In this document: positions 7,278 through 13,999 of the stretch, piece by piece
Layout: every line of letters starts with the position of its first letter
Position numbering within the stretch: the stretch's first letter is position 1
Assembly (NCBI GenBank): GCA_030037875.1
Contig: JASHPV010000174.1
Coordinates: forward strand, 1-22,137
Source: Thermoplasmata archaeon
GTDB lineage: Archaea; Thermoplasmatota; Thermoplasmata; Lutacidiplasmatales; UBA184
DNA: 22,137 bases
Direction: 5' to 3'
The notes under the pieces: generated by a model
Database searches by the model: none
What the model was told of the DNA's origin: nothing
Seen by the model: only the letters and a program-made list of their open reading frames with translations
Program-made: the position numbers and the translations under genes

Positions 7278-8108
7278 ATGGCTGCTCAGTTTTGCATGAG
7301 TTGCGGACAACCGCTTGCGCCGGGAGCGCAGTTCTGTGGAAAGTGTGGCACCGCGGTCGCCGGAGCTCCGCCCAGCCCCGGGGCGGCCCAGCCATCTCAA
7401 GGTTTCACCCCCGCGATGGCTCCGGGCGCGAATCCTGTCGGCCCCTCCAGCATGGGTTCTCCTATGTCACCCGGCGGGTTCGCGCCTGCCCCCGCCGGAC
7501 CTCCGCTTTCGAGCGTGCTGGGGTTACAGAACAGCACCCAGTTTCTGCTCCAGCATCTTTTGATCGGCCCCAAACACAGCTACCGCGTGATGGACAAGGA
7601 GAAGCGCCACCTCTTCACGGTCGGGGAGAACGTTAGGGAGGAGCGCCAGGTGGGTTGGACCACCGTGCTCGGACATCCGCTGGGGGGACAAATGAGCGAG
7701 ATGGTCAGCTGGGGAGGAGTGGCTCATCCGGCCAGGTCCTACTGGGTGCTCGACGACAATACCGGAAATCTCCGGGGTACGCTGACCCTCCAGCTCAGTG
7801 GGAAGACGGCGATGTGTACCCTGGCGGACGAGACCGGCACGCCGTCCCTGGTGGTGAACATCACCCACGGACCATTCAGCATCTCGGCCAACGCAACGTC
7901 CTCGGACGGGAGACCCATGCTCGAGGCGCGCGGAAATCTGATGCGCCACAACTTTTCGATCCACGACCCGTCCGGCGCCGAGGTGGCGAAGATCCACGAG
8001 GAGTGGGCCTCACTCCGCGACTCCTACAACCTCGAACTGTCGGGCGGCGTCGACCCGTTGAGCCCATTGGTCTTCGCGATCGTAATCGACCACTTCAAAG
8101 GGAAGTAG
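7278..8108 (+). CDS. Zinc ribbon plus LURP-one-related/scramblase-like domain protein
   Basis: 276 residues. The zinc ribbon has Cys6/Cys9 and Cys20/Cys23 (FCMSCG...FCGKCG). A Pro/Gly/Ala-rich linker runs to about residue 75. The rest (about 78-275) has the periodic beta-strand pattern of the tubby-like LURP-one/phospholipid-scramblase fold: KHSYRVMDKEKRHLFTVGE, then strand pairs with SYWVLDDNTGNLRGTL and FSIHDPSGAEVAKIHEEW, then RDSYNLELSGGVDPLSPLVF and a closing hydrophobic helix (FAIVIDHF) that in this fold lies buried in the barrel. The closing helix is not a real TM span. LOR proteins are thought to bind membranes or lipids, but biochemical roles are poorly defined. The fold call is by pattern and moderately sure. 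It converges on the methyltransferase gene with a 62-base gap. Confidence 0.75.
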   Translation: MAAQFCMSCGQPLAPGAQFCGKCGTAVAGAPPSPGAAQPSQGFTPAMAPGANPVGPSSMGSPMSPGGFAPAPAGPPLSSVLGLQNSTQFLLQHLLIGPKHSYRVMDKEKRHLFTVGENVREERQVGWTTVLGHPLGGQMSEMVSWGGVAHPARSYWVLDDNTGNLRGTLTLQLSGKTAMCTLADETGTPSLVVNITHGPFSISANATSSDGRPMLEARGNLMRHNFSIHDPSGAEVAKIHEEWASLRDSYNLELSGGVDPLSPLVFAIVIDHFKGK

Positions 8109-8170
8109 GCCCGGGTCGCCACGCCCATTGCGGGGCGTCCAAAGAGCCAGACGGGCCATGGCGTCCAACG

Positions 8171-8770
8171 CTATCCCGACGACTTCTTCGGGCCGGACGC
8201 GACGGATCGGTCGGGTTTTGCCAGGATGACGGTCTCCCGATTCCAGTGGCCGATGGCCGCGACGAGGGCGTACCCCCGCTCTTGGAACCAATTCCGGATG
8301 CTCTCCTTGTGCAGGAACTCCTCATAGACGGCGCTTCCTCGGGGTCGCAGGACGCGGTCGACCTCCGCCAAGGCCGTGGGAACCTTCGTGAAATCCCGGT
8401 GCGTCGGGCTGGCATGATGCAGGACGGTGTAGGCGAGCACCGCGTCGAAGGACGAATCGGGGAACGGAAGTTGGAGCATGTCGGCTTCGCGTACCTCGAG
8501 GCTCGCCGGCAGACCCCCGGGATAACGGCGAGCGAGATGCTTCCGGGCGGCCTCCACTTGACGGGGGTCGAGGTCCGTGGCGACATAGCGCGAGAGAACC
8601 ATGCCTTCCACGATCCGCGCGGCGAGGTCCCCATTTCCGCACCCGATCTCGAGGCAGGTCGCGGTGGAAGGCCACCGAAGATGGGCGGCTAGCCAGCGAT
8701 ACCGGCGTCGGTTGACCCGGCTCGTGAAGGTGTTCACGAAAAATCGTGCGACGGGGTTCATTTCTGGCAT
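8171..8770 (-). CDS. Class I SAM-dependent methyltransferase (Methyltransf_11 type)
   Basis: 199 residues. SAM-binding motif I is LEIGCGNGD (about 40-48), the acidic residue after strand 2 is Asp66 (VATDLDP), motif II/III is EADMLQLPFPDSSFDAVLAY with HH after it, and LRPRGSAVYEEF is the post-helix strand. This is the usual core of small-molecule methyltransferases of the UbiE/Methyltransf_11 group. Length fits a single-domain enzyme. The C-terminal tail is short and polar, without a substrate-specific cap. Its ATG lies 13 bases after the stop of the acetyltransferase gene on the same strand, so the two are probably co-transcribed and might modify the same class of molecule. Substrate unknown. 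Confidence 0.88.
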   Translation of the reverse strand: MPEMNPVARFFVNTFTSRVNRRRYRWLAAHLRWPSTATCLEIGCGNGDLAARIVEGMVLSRYVATDLDPRQVEAARKHLARRYPGGLPASLEVREADMLQLPFPDSSFDAVLAYTVLHHASPTHRDFTKVPTALAEVDRVLRPRGSAVYEEFLHKESIRNWFQERGYALVAAIGHWNRETVILAKPDRSVASGPKKSSG

Positions 8771-8783
8771 GGGGGCCTCGGGC

Positions 8784-9341
8784 TTAGCCGCTCCGTGGAC
8801 GGTTCAGCCGGTACTCGAAGGAGAGAACCCCGGGAAACGGGTTCTGCCAATAAGCGGGAATGGGCCGGAACCCCATCGCTCGATAGAGCGAGATGGCGGG
8901 GGCCATCGTCGAGAGCGTGTCGAGAACCACCCGGGAGTAGCCGAGCTTCCGTGCTCGGTGCAGGGCGGCTCGGTTCAGTCGTTGCCCAATACCGAGGCCT
9001 CGTCCCTCGGGGCGGACGAAAAGCCGCTTGATTTCACCGAGCCTCGGAGCCAATCGGCGAAGCGCCACGCATCCGACCGGCGCCCCCTCCATCGACGCAA
9101 GAAACAGGGCCCCCCAAGGCGGCCTGTACGACCCGGGCAGTGACTCCGCTTCGGCCTCGAGGCTACGAAGACCCATTTCCAGAAGTGAGTCCGGGAACGC
9201 GGTCACTTCTCGGTGCTCTGTGAGCCAGTGGCCGTACCCACGGAAGAGCGCGCGCACCTGTTCCAGGGCCTGCCGGCTCCGTACGACCCGGATAGCGATC
9301 CGAGGCCGGCGGGAGGGCCGCAGCCTAGGCCTCGCCGTCAT
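8784..9341 (-). CDS. GNAT-family N-acetyltransferase
   Basis: 185 residues from ATG 9341. The GNAT core is clear: GALFLASMEGAPVGCVAL (strand 4), then LGEIKRLFVRPEGRGLGIGQ, the R/Q-x-x-G-x-G/A loop that holds acetyl-CoA pyrophosphate, then LGYSRVVLDT and APAISLYRAMGFRPIPAYW. The end of the protein is typical of small-molecule or peptide acetyltransferases. The frame is open to a GTG at 9431, which has GGAG four bases upstream, so a 215-residue form is possible; its extra 30 residues are Arg/Pro/Ser-rich and unlike the family. If the CTTAAA at 9440-9445 acts as a minus-strand TATA box, the transcript would start near 9417, inside that extension, and ATG 9341 is the first in-frame start. First gene of a pair with the methyltransferase. 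Confidence 0.83.
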   Translation of the reverse strand: MTARPRLRPSRRPRIAIRVVRSRQALEQVRALFRGYGHWLTEHREVTAFPDSLLEMGLRSLEAEAESLPGSYRPPWGALFLASMEGAPVGCVALRRLAPRLGEIKRLFVRPEGRGLGIGQRLNRAALHRARKLGYSRVVLDTLSTMAPAISLYRAMGFRPIPAYWQNPFPGVLSFEYRLNRPRSG

Positions 9342-9439
9342 CCTAGATCGAGGTTGGAGGAGTGCGCGGGTAGAAGAGTCCCCCCTGCTGGCGGGTAGGT
9401 CGGTTCCGGGAGTCCTCGGACGGGCCGCCACCTTTCTCC

Positions 9440-9445
9440 TTTAAG
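9440..9445. promoter_or_regulatory. TATA-like element between the GNAT and DyP genes, possibly bidirectional
   Basis: TTTAAG on the plus strand (CTTAAA on the minus) is the only AT-rich element between the two divergent genes. On the plus strand it would give a leader of about 11 bases before ATG 9480. On the minus strand it would start RNA near 9417. The adjacent minus-strand AAAGGAG could also serve as an SD site for a GTG at 9431. Confidence 0.4.
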
Positions 9446-9479
9446 AGCATCCGCGCCAGTCCGAGGCCGCGTCGCAGCG

Positions 9480-10445
9480 ATGACGCCCACCGAATCATCT
9501 TCCAGCCGTCCCGCGGTCGTCCCCCAGCCGGTTGCCGGACCGCTCACACGCTCCGCGATCTTCCTCGTGGTGACCGTGAAGAGGGGCCCGGCCCATCGAG
9601 CGGCAGTCCGAGACCTCGGGGCCGACCTCTCCGCCCTCATCCGTTCCGTCGGATTCCGAGAGATCGACGGGAGCCTCTCCTGTGTCATGGGAATCGGGTC
9701 CGAAGCGTGGGACCACTTGTTTGGCTCCCCGCGCCCCGCCGAGTTGCACCCGTTCCGGGAAATCCGTGCCGAGGGCCGCGTCGCCATGGCCACTCCGGGC
9801 GATCTCCTCTTTCACATCCGGGCGAACCGGATGGACCTCTGCTTCGAGCTCGAGACGCAGATCCTCAACCGGCTCGGAGGGGCGGTTACCCCCGTTGACG
9901 AGGTGCAAGGGTTCCGCTACTTCGACAGCCGGGACATCATCGGGTTCGTTGACGGGACGGAGAACCCGAAGGGGCAAGCGGCGATCGACGCCGTGCTCAT
10001 CGGGGACGAGGACCCCACGTACGTTTCCGGGAGCTATGTGATCGTCCAGAAGTATCTTCACGACCTGGTCACATGGAACAAGATCCCCGTCGAACAACAG
10101 GAGCGCATCGTCGGCCGAACGAAGCTGAGCGACATCGAGCTTGACGGCTCGGTAAAGCCGACGTCGGCTCACAACGCCTTGACCACGATCGTGGAGGACG
10201 GGAAGGAGATCAAGATCCTCCGGGACAACATGCCGTTTGGCCACGCGGCCCGGGGGGAGTTCGGCACGTACTTCATCGGTTACAGTCGATCGCCCCGTAC
10301 CATCGAAAAGATGCTCCAGAACATGTTCGTTGGCAATCCGCCCGGCAATTATGACCGGCTGCTCGACGTCAGCCAGGCCGTGACCGGAAATCTCTTCTTC
10401 GTGCCGACCGCGACGTTCCTCGACGGCCTGGGGGATTCCCCCTAG
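9480..10445 (+). CDS. DyP-type heme peroxidase (YfeX-like)
   Basis: 321 residues, the length of the compact class of dye-decolourising peroxidases. The signature GxxDG is GFVDG at 155-159 in the context RDIIGFVDGTENP, with catalytic Asp158. His231 in the SAHNALT segment matches the proximal heme ligand, and Arg248 in KILRDNMPFG matches the distal Arg. The closing strands GTYFIGYSRS and VTGNLFFVPT are also typical. These residues predict a working heme peroxidase using H2O2 on porphyrins, dyes or phenols. There is no signal peptide, so it is probably cytosolic. The C-terminus (FLDGLGDSP) does not look like an encapsulin cargo tag and no encapsulin gene is nearby. It is divergent from the GNAT/methyltransferase pair. 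Confidence 0.93.
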   Translation: MTPTESSSSRPAVVPQPVAGPLTRSAIFLVVTVKRGPAHRAAVRDLGADLSALIRSVGFREIDGSLSCVMGIGSEAWDHLFGSPRPAELHPFREIRAEGRVAMATPGDLLFHIRANRMDLCFELETQILNRLGGAVTPVDEVQGFRYFDSRDIIGFVDGTENPKGQAAIDAVLIGDEDPTYVSGSYVIVQKYLHDLVTWNKIPVEQQERIVGRTKLSDIELDGSVKPTSAHNALTTIVEDGKEIKILRDNMPFGHAARGEFGTYFIGYSRSPRTIEKMLQNMFVGNPPGNYDRLLDVSQAVTGNLFFVPTATFLDGLGDSP

Positions 10446-10464
10446 GCCCCTCTATCCCTGACGC

Positions 10465-10743
10465 TTACTGGCCCCAGGCCCAGTGGGCCGACCGCATTCC
10501 CCAGGCTGCCCACAACGCCGCCATCAGGCCGGCGAGCAGGATGATCGATACGAGAATCACAATCACGCTCTGGAACAGGGTGAAGCCCTTCGCCCAGAAT
10601 CCCACATACAGCAGAGTGAAGCACAGCCACGCGACCGGTCCCAGGATAGAAGCCACCACGCGGCCTCGCAGGCCGAGGTCTTTTTCTCGAGTCCCGGGAG
10701 CGACGGACGACGGAGTCGACACGGCATTCGCCATTCGAATCAC
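10465..10743 (-). CDS. Small two-TM membrane protein
   Basis: 92 residues. A polar N-terminus of about 28 residues is followed by two hydrophobic segments, VVASILGPVAWLCFTLLYVG and FQSVIVILVSIILLAGLMAALWAA, separated by a short FWAKGFTL loop, and ends with a Trp-rich tail. Small two-TM proteins of this type are common and functionally unassigned in archaea. The GTG at 10743 is used because a minus-strand AATAAC lies about 27 bases upstream; the ATG three codons on (10734) is the alternative. It converges on the peroxidase gene with a 19-base gap. No motif gives a function. Confidence 0.7.
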   Translation of the reverse strand: MIRMANAVSTPSSVAPGTREKDLGLRGRVVASILGPVAWLCFTLLYVGFWAKGFTLFQSVIVILVSIILLAGLMAALWAAWGMRSAHWAWGQ

Positions 10744-10768
10744 CGGCCCCGGGTGCGCCAGCGGGAGG

Positions 10769-10775
10769 TTATTCC
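10769..10775 (-). promoter_or_regulatory. TATA-like element of the small membrane protein
   Basis: Minus-strand GAATAAC, centred about 28 bases before GTG 10743; leaderless geometry and the reason for the start choice. Confidence 0.5.
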
Positions 10776-10985
10776 CTCCGTCGATTCAAGTCGACCTGCC
10801 ACCGGGTCCGATGAGCACGGGAGCCGGTCTTGGTTCCCGAGGGATGCGAGGGGTACCGCGCCGACCTGGCGGGGGGCTCCACCCAGAGAAGCCCCTGCCC
10901 TGCTCGGAAAGTTGAACTAACCCCACACCATCTTGGGGCGTCCACGTCGGGGTGCCGACAGGGAGAAACGGGAAGGGTGGGAACG

Positions 10986-11315
10986 ATGCCGCAGTACATG
11001 TTGCACTTCAGCTACAGTCCGGAGGCGTGGGCGGCGCTGGTCAAGAAACCGGAAGACCGCACCGCGGCCGTGGAGGCGATCGGCAAGTCCGTCGGGGGCC
11101 GGCTCGTGTCGCTCTACTACCATTTCGGCGAGTATGACGGGACGGCGATCTTGGAAGCGCCCGATGACACCACGATGAACGCCGCGGTGCTAGCGGCCGT
11201 CGCGAGCGGGGCGCTCAAGTCCACAAGGACCACGCGGCTCTACTCGGCCAAAGACTTGGTGGAAGCGCTCGGCAAGGCGGGGAAGGCCGCCTATCGGCCG
11301 CCCGGGAAGCCGTAA
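10986..11315 (+). CDS. GYD-domain protein
   Basis: 109 residues. It matches the GYD family (named for a Gly-Tyr-Asp motif): an opening strand PQYMLHFSYSPEAWAALV, a helix with EDRTAAVEAIGKSVGGRL, then SLYYHFGEYDGTAILEAPDD with the motif as GEYDG, and a last part with ALKSTRTTRLYSAKDLVEAL. This is a ferredoxin-like, probably dimeric fold whose function is not established. Homologues are about 95-110 residues, so the gene is full length. An open frame continues upstream without family-like residues; ATG 10986 is preferred and is preceded by purine-rich GGAAGGGTGGGAACG. The 10744-10985 spacer shows no other gene. Confidence 0.83.
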   Translation: MPQYMLHFSYSPEAWAALVKKPEDRTAAVEAIGKSVGGRLVSLYYHFGEYDGTAILEAPDDTTMNAAVLAAVASGALKSTRTTRLYSAKDLVEALGKAGKAAYRPPGKP

Positions 11316-11389
11316 CCATCCGACATCCGGGCGAGAGTCCCCCTCACCGCCAAGATTTTTGGATAGGAAGCCCGTGGGCAATCGCTGCG

Positions 11390-12418
11390 ATGGCTCTCGT
11401 AAAGTCGGTCTTCCTCCGGAGCTTCTGGCGTTCGGTACGGAACGGTGGCGGAAAGTCGCCGGTCATCGCCGGCCACAAGCTACTCTACCGGTGCAACCTC
11501 GAGTGTGCGATGTGCCCCTTCTGGCGGCGGGAGGACGAAGAGCTGCTTACGGTGGACCAGGAGGTTCGGATGATGGACTCTCTCGTGCGCGCCGGAGTGT
11601 CCTTCCTCGGGTTCGAGGGGGGCGAACCGACGCTCCGCAAAGACCTGCCCGAGATTCTCTTGGAAGCGCACGACCGGTTCCATACTTCCATCGTGACCAA
11701 CGGTTGGCTGCTGACGAACCGCATCCGCGAGATCGCGCCCTATCTGGACCTCCTGTTCGTCTCGCTCGACGGCATCGGAGACCTCCACGACCGCCTTCGC
11801 GGGATACCCCGGTCGTTTGAGAAGGCGGTCGAGGGGATCCGGGCGGCCCGGAGCCGCGTCCCGGTGGCCATCAGTTCGACGATCACCTCTGAGAACATGG
11901 ACGATGCCGAGAAGCTCGTCGACCTCGCCGAAAAACTCGGCGTGGGGGTGACCTTCCAAGTGGCCTACAACTACTCGACGGCCGAGAGCCTGATGCCCCG
12001 CGGAGACAAGCTTCGCGCCACTCTGGAACGTTTGCTCGCGCTCAAGGAGCGCGGAGCCCCGATCCTGGAATCCCGGGAGTACTTCACCACGGTCATCAAT
12101 TCCTGGTACCGCGGAATTCCATGGCGCTGCAAGCCCTGGATGACGATGAACGTGGACCCGCAGGGACGGATCGTTCTGCCGTGCTATACCCTTCGCGAGT
12201 ACGGCGGCCAGGAGTACGTTTGGGACGTCGACGTTCGCAAGCTGTGGAACACGTTCGACTGGGGGCCGTACGAAAAATGCAACCGATGCGCTCTGGCCTG
12301 CTACCTCGAGCCTTCGCTCTTCAGCTGGACGAATCCGTCGATGATCCGGGAACGCGTGATCGACCCCATCGTCGCCTATCTGGACTCCGGGGTCACCCCG
12401 CAACTCGTCGACGCTTGA
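11390..12418 (+). CDS. Radical SAM protein with C-terminal cysteine cluster (SPASM/twitch-like)
   Basis: 342 residues. The radical SAM cluster motif CxxxCxxC is CNLECAMC (Cys35, Cys39, Cys42) and the SAM-binding GGEP is at 77-80 (GFEGGEPTLRKDL). The following strands (SIVTNGWLL, LLFVSLDG) fit a MoaA/NirJ/PqqE-type barrel. The C-terminal third has Cys247, Cys265 (MNVDPQGRIVLPCYTLREYG) and CNRCALAC (Cys297, Cys300, Cys304), a pattern like the auxiliary [4Fe-4S] site of SPASM/twitch proteins. Such enzymes modify peptides, heme, lipids or cofactors; no short precursor-peptide gene was seen beside it. It starts a run of five plus-strand genes, 85 bases before the SRPBCC-methyltransferase. A weak GATTTTT precedes the start by about 30 bases. 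Family sure, substrate unknown. Confidence 0.9.
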   Translation: MALVKSVFLRSFWRSVRNGGGKSPVIAGHKLLYRCNLECAMCPFWRREDEELLTVDQEVRMMDSLVRAGVSFLGFEGGEPTLRKDLPEILLEAHDRFHTSIVTNGWLLTNRIREIAPYLDLLFVSLDGIGDLHDRLRGIPRSFEKAVEGIRAARSRVPVAISSTITSENMDDAEKLVDLAEKLGVGVTFQVAYNYSTAESLMPRGDKLRATLERLLALKERGAPILESREYFTTVINSWYRGIPWRCKPWMTMNVDPQGRIVLPCYTLREYGGQEYVWDVDVRKLWNTFDWGPYEKCNRCALACYLEPSLFSWTNPSMIRERVIDPIVAYLDSGVTPQLVDA

Positions 12419-12473
12419 CCCCGGCCGGGATAACGCGGGACCCCATCGGATGCCGCCCGTCCGGGCTCGACCC

Positions 12474-12479
12474 TTTTAA
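12474..12479 (+). promoter_or_regulatory. TATA box of the SRPBCC-methyltransferase gene
   Basis: TTTTAA, centred 27-28 bases before ATG 12504. It implies a leaderless transcript that would carry the four close genes to 16026. Confidence 0.6.
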
Positions 12480-12503
12480 CCGCTGTCCGCCTGCGCGTGG
12501 GAA

Positions 12504-13616
12504 ATGGCGGCCACCATGCCCACCCTGCGACTCGAGCTCTTCGTCCCCGGCGTCGGGCCGGAGCCAGCGTTCGACCTTCTGGTCTCGGAGCTCGAGACGA
12601 CTCTGCCCCTCAACGGATACCGCTTCGAACCGGGTCCCAACGGTCGGATGCTCGAGGTGAGCGGGGAGCGAATCGAACGGGAGTTCGCGCGCGTGTCCGC
12701 CTGGGAGCGAGGCCAGCGCATCGCGTTCGCGTGGCGGCCCAGCGACGCGGATCCGGCCGAATCTTCGGTGCAGGTGGAGTATCGGTTCGAGGCGACGGAT
12801 TCCGGGACGAAGATCACCTTGGAGTACGGAGCGTGGCGTCCATCGACTCCCATGGAGGACGGCCCCGAACGCATCGGCTGGTTCGCCTCGGGACTTCTCC
12901 CGTCGCTGATCCGGGCCACCTCTCCCGCCGGTTTTGGAGACTGGTGGACGAATCGGGTCGCTCGACGGCCCACGGGCCCGGCCGCGCGTAAAACCTACGC
13001 CGACCCTATCTATCACCGACCGAACTTTCTCCTGCTCCTCGAGCGGCTGCAGCTTGCTCCGGACGATCGGCTCCTGGAGGTCGGCTGCGGGGGCGGGGCC
13101 TTCCTGCACGACGCGTTGGAGAGCGGCTGCCGTGCGTGGGCCATCGACCATAGTCCCGACATGGTTCAACTGGCGCGCGAGCAAAACCGGGAAGCTCTCG
13201 AACAAGAACGCGTCGTTATCCTCGAGGGCGACGCACACCGCCTCCCCTTCACCAGCGAGTCGTGCTCCTGCGCCGTAACCACGGGCTCTTTCAGTTTCTG
13301 GGATCGCCCCGTCGAGGCGCTTTCCGAGATTCGCCGGGTCCTTGAGCCCGGGGGCCGGTTTTTGCTGTTCACCGGTACGAAGGAGCTCCGTGGAACGCCG
13401 GCCGCGCCGGAGCCCGTCGCCAGCCGCGCACACTGGTACGAGGACGCCGAGCTCGCCGCCATGGCTCGGGCGGCCGGTTTCGTGGATATCCGGGTGGATC
13501 GCCCGCCGTTGGGGCAGTATGCCCGCCAAGCGGGACTTCCTCCGGACGCCGTCGCATTCTTCGACGCCTGGCCCCAGGGGGGACAAGTCCTCATGGCCCG
13601 ACGCGCGAGGAATTGA
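12504..13616 (+). CDS. SRPBCC (AHSA1-like) domain fused to class I SAM methyltransferase
   Basis: 370 residues, two domains. Residues 1-135 look like an SRPBCC/AHSA1-type helix-grip domain: an alternating strand pattern, RVSAWERGQRIAFAWRP, VQVEYRFEATDSGTKITLEY as the long paired strands, then a terminal helix with ERIGWFASGLLPSLI. Residues about 160-370 are a methyltransferase: LEVGCGGGAF at 191-200 (motif I), AWAIDHSPDM (acidic Asp after strand 2), EGDAHRLPFTSES (motif II), RRVLEPGGRFLLFTG (motif III). SRPBCC domains bind hydrophobic ligands, so the fusion may present a greasy substrate to the methyltransferase; that is inference. The start is set by the TATA box at 12474 (an ATG four codons on is the alternative). 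It leads the tight group ending at 16026. Confidence 0.87.
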   Translation: MAATMPTLRLELFVPGVGPEPAFDLLVSELETTLPLNGYRFEPGPNGRMLEVSGERIEREFARVSAWERGQRIAFAWRPSDADPAESSVQVEYRFEATDSGTKITLEYGAWRPSTPMEDGPERIGWFASGLLPSLIRATSPAGFGDWWTNRVARRPTGPAARKTYADPIYHRPNFLLLLERLQLAPDDRLLEVGCGGGAFLHDALESGCRAWAIDHSPDMVQLAREQNREALEQERVVILEGDAHRLPFTSESCSCAVTTGSFSFWDRPVEALSEIRRVLEPGGRFLLFTGTKELRGTPAAPEPVASRAHWYEDAELAAMARAAGFVDIRVDRPPLGQYARQAGLPPDAVAFFDAWPQGGQVLMARRARN

Positions 13617-13711
13617 TTCGGACCTCGGCCCGTCCACCTCTCGAGCCACTCGGTAGGCCCAGGCGCAAGTTCCTTACGATTCCCGCCCTTCTCCTGGCGG
13701 GCACGAACCCC

Positions 13712-13999
13712 GTGCAGCGTTTCACGGTCCACGCGAGGGTCAGCACCGAGAACCCTCCGGCGGTCCGCGCGATACTGCGGAGGCTTTTCCCGGCCGGCTC
13801 GGTAACCCTTACCGGTGACCCGAAGGAGCTCGTCGTTCAAGGGGAGATGGAAGGGGCCGACGCGCGGGACCTCAATCGAACTCTGCTCACGGAGCTTCGC
13901 CGGGCCGAGAAGAAGACTCGGTTGAGGGCCGAGTGGTCGTTCGAGGGCACAACGGAGAAGTTCTTCGACTATGTCCCCAAGCGCAAGAAGGTAGGATGA
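13712..13999 (+). CDS. Small charged protein of unknown function
   Basis: 95 residues from GTG 13712. The reading FTVHARVSTENPPAVRAILR, then LFPAGSVTLTG, ELVVQGEMEGADARDLNRTL, LRRAEKKTRLRAEW and FFDYVPKRKKVG has the strand-helix-strand-strand-helix rhythm of a small alpha/beta domain and a basic tail, resembling archaeal RNA-binding-type conserved proteins, but no family was identified. The frame is also open to TTG 13613, which overlaps the methyltransferase stop (TTGA); the extra 33 residues look non-conserved, so GTG is preferred with doubt. Its TGA overlaps the ATG of the alcohol dehydrogenase (ATGA), a sign of translational coupling. Function unknown. Confidence 0.6.
   Translation: MQRFTVHARVSTENPPAVRAILRRLFPAGSVTLTGDPKELVVQGEMEGADARDLNRTLLTELRRAEKKTRLRAEWSFEGTTEKFFDYVPKRKKVG

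Noticed and set aside
8121..8138. GC-rich hairpin between the LOR-like and methyltransferase genes as a terminator
   Set aside because: ACGCCC/GGGCGT pairs for only 6 bases, there is no T-run on either side, and such short stems are frequent at this base composition.
10420..10445. Possible encapsulin cargo tag at the peroxidase C-terminus
   Set aside because: The last residues FLDGLGDSP lack the usual extended Ser-Leu-x-Ile-Gly-Ser-Leu pattern and no encapsulin gene is in the window.
12393..13649. 418-codon open frame on the minus strand
   Set aside because: Antisense to the SRPBCC-methyltransferase fusion, with no recognisable motif and Arg/Gly/Pro-rich content.
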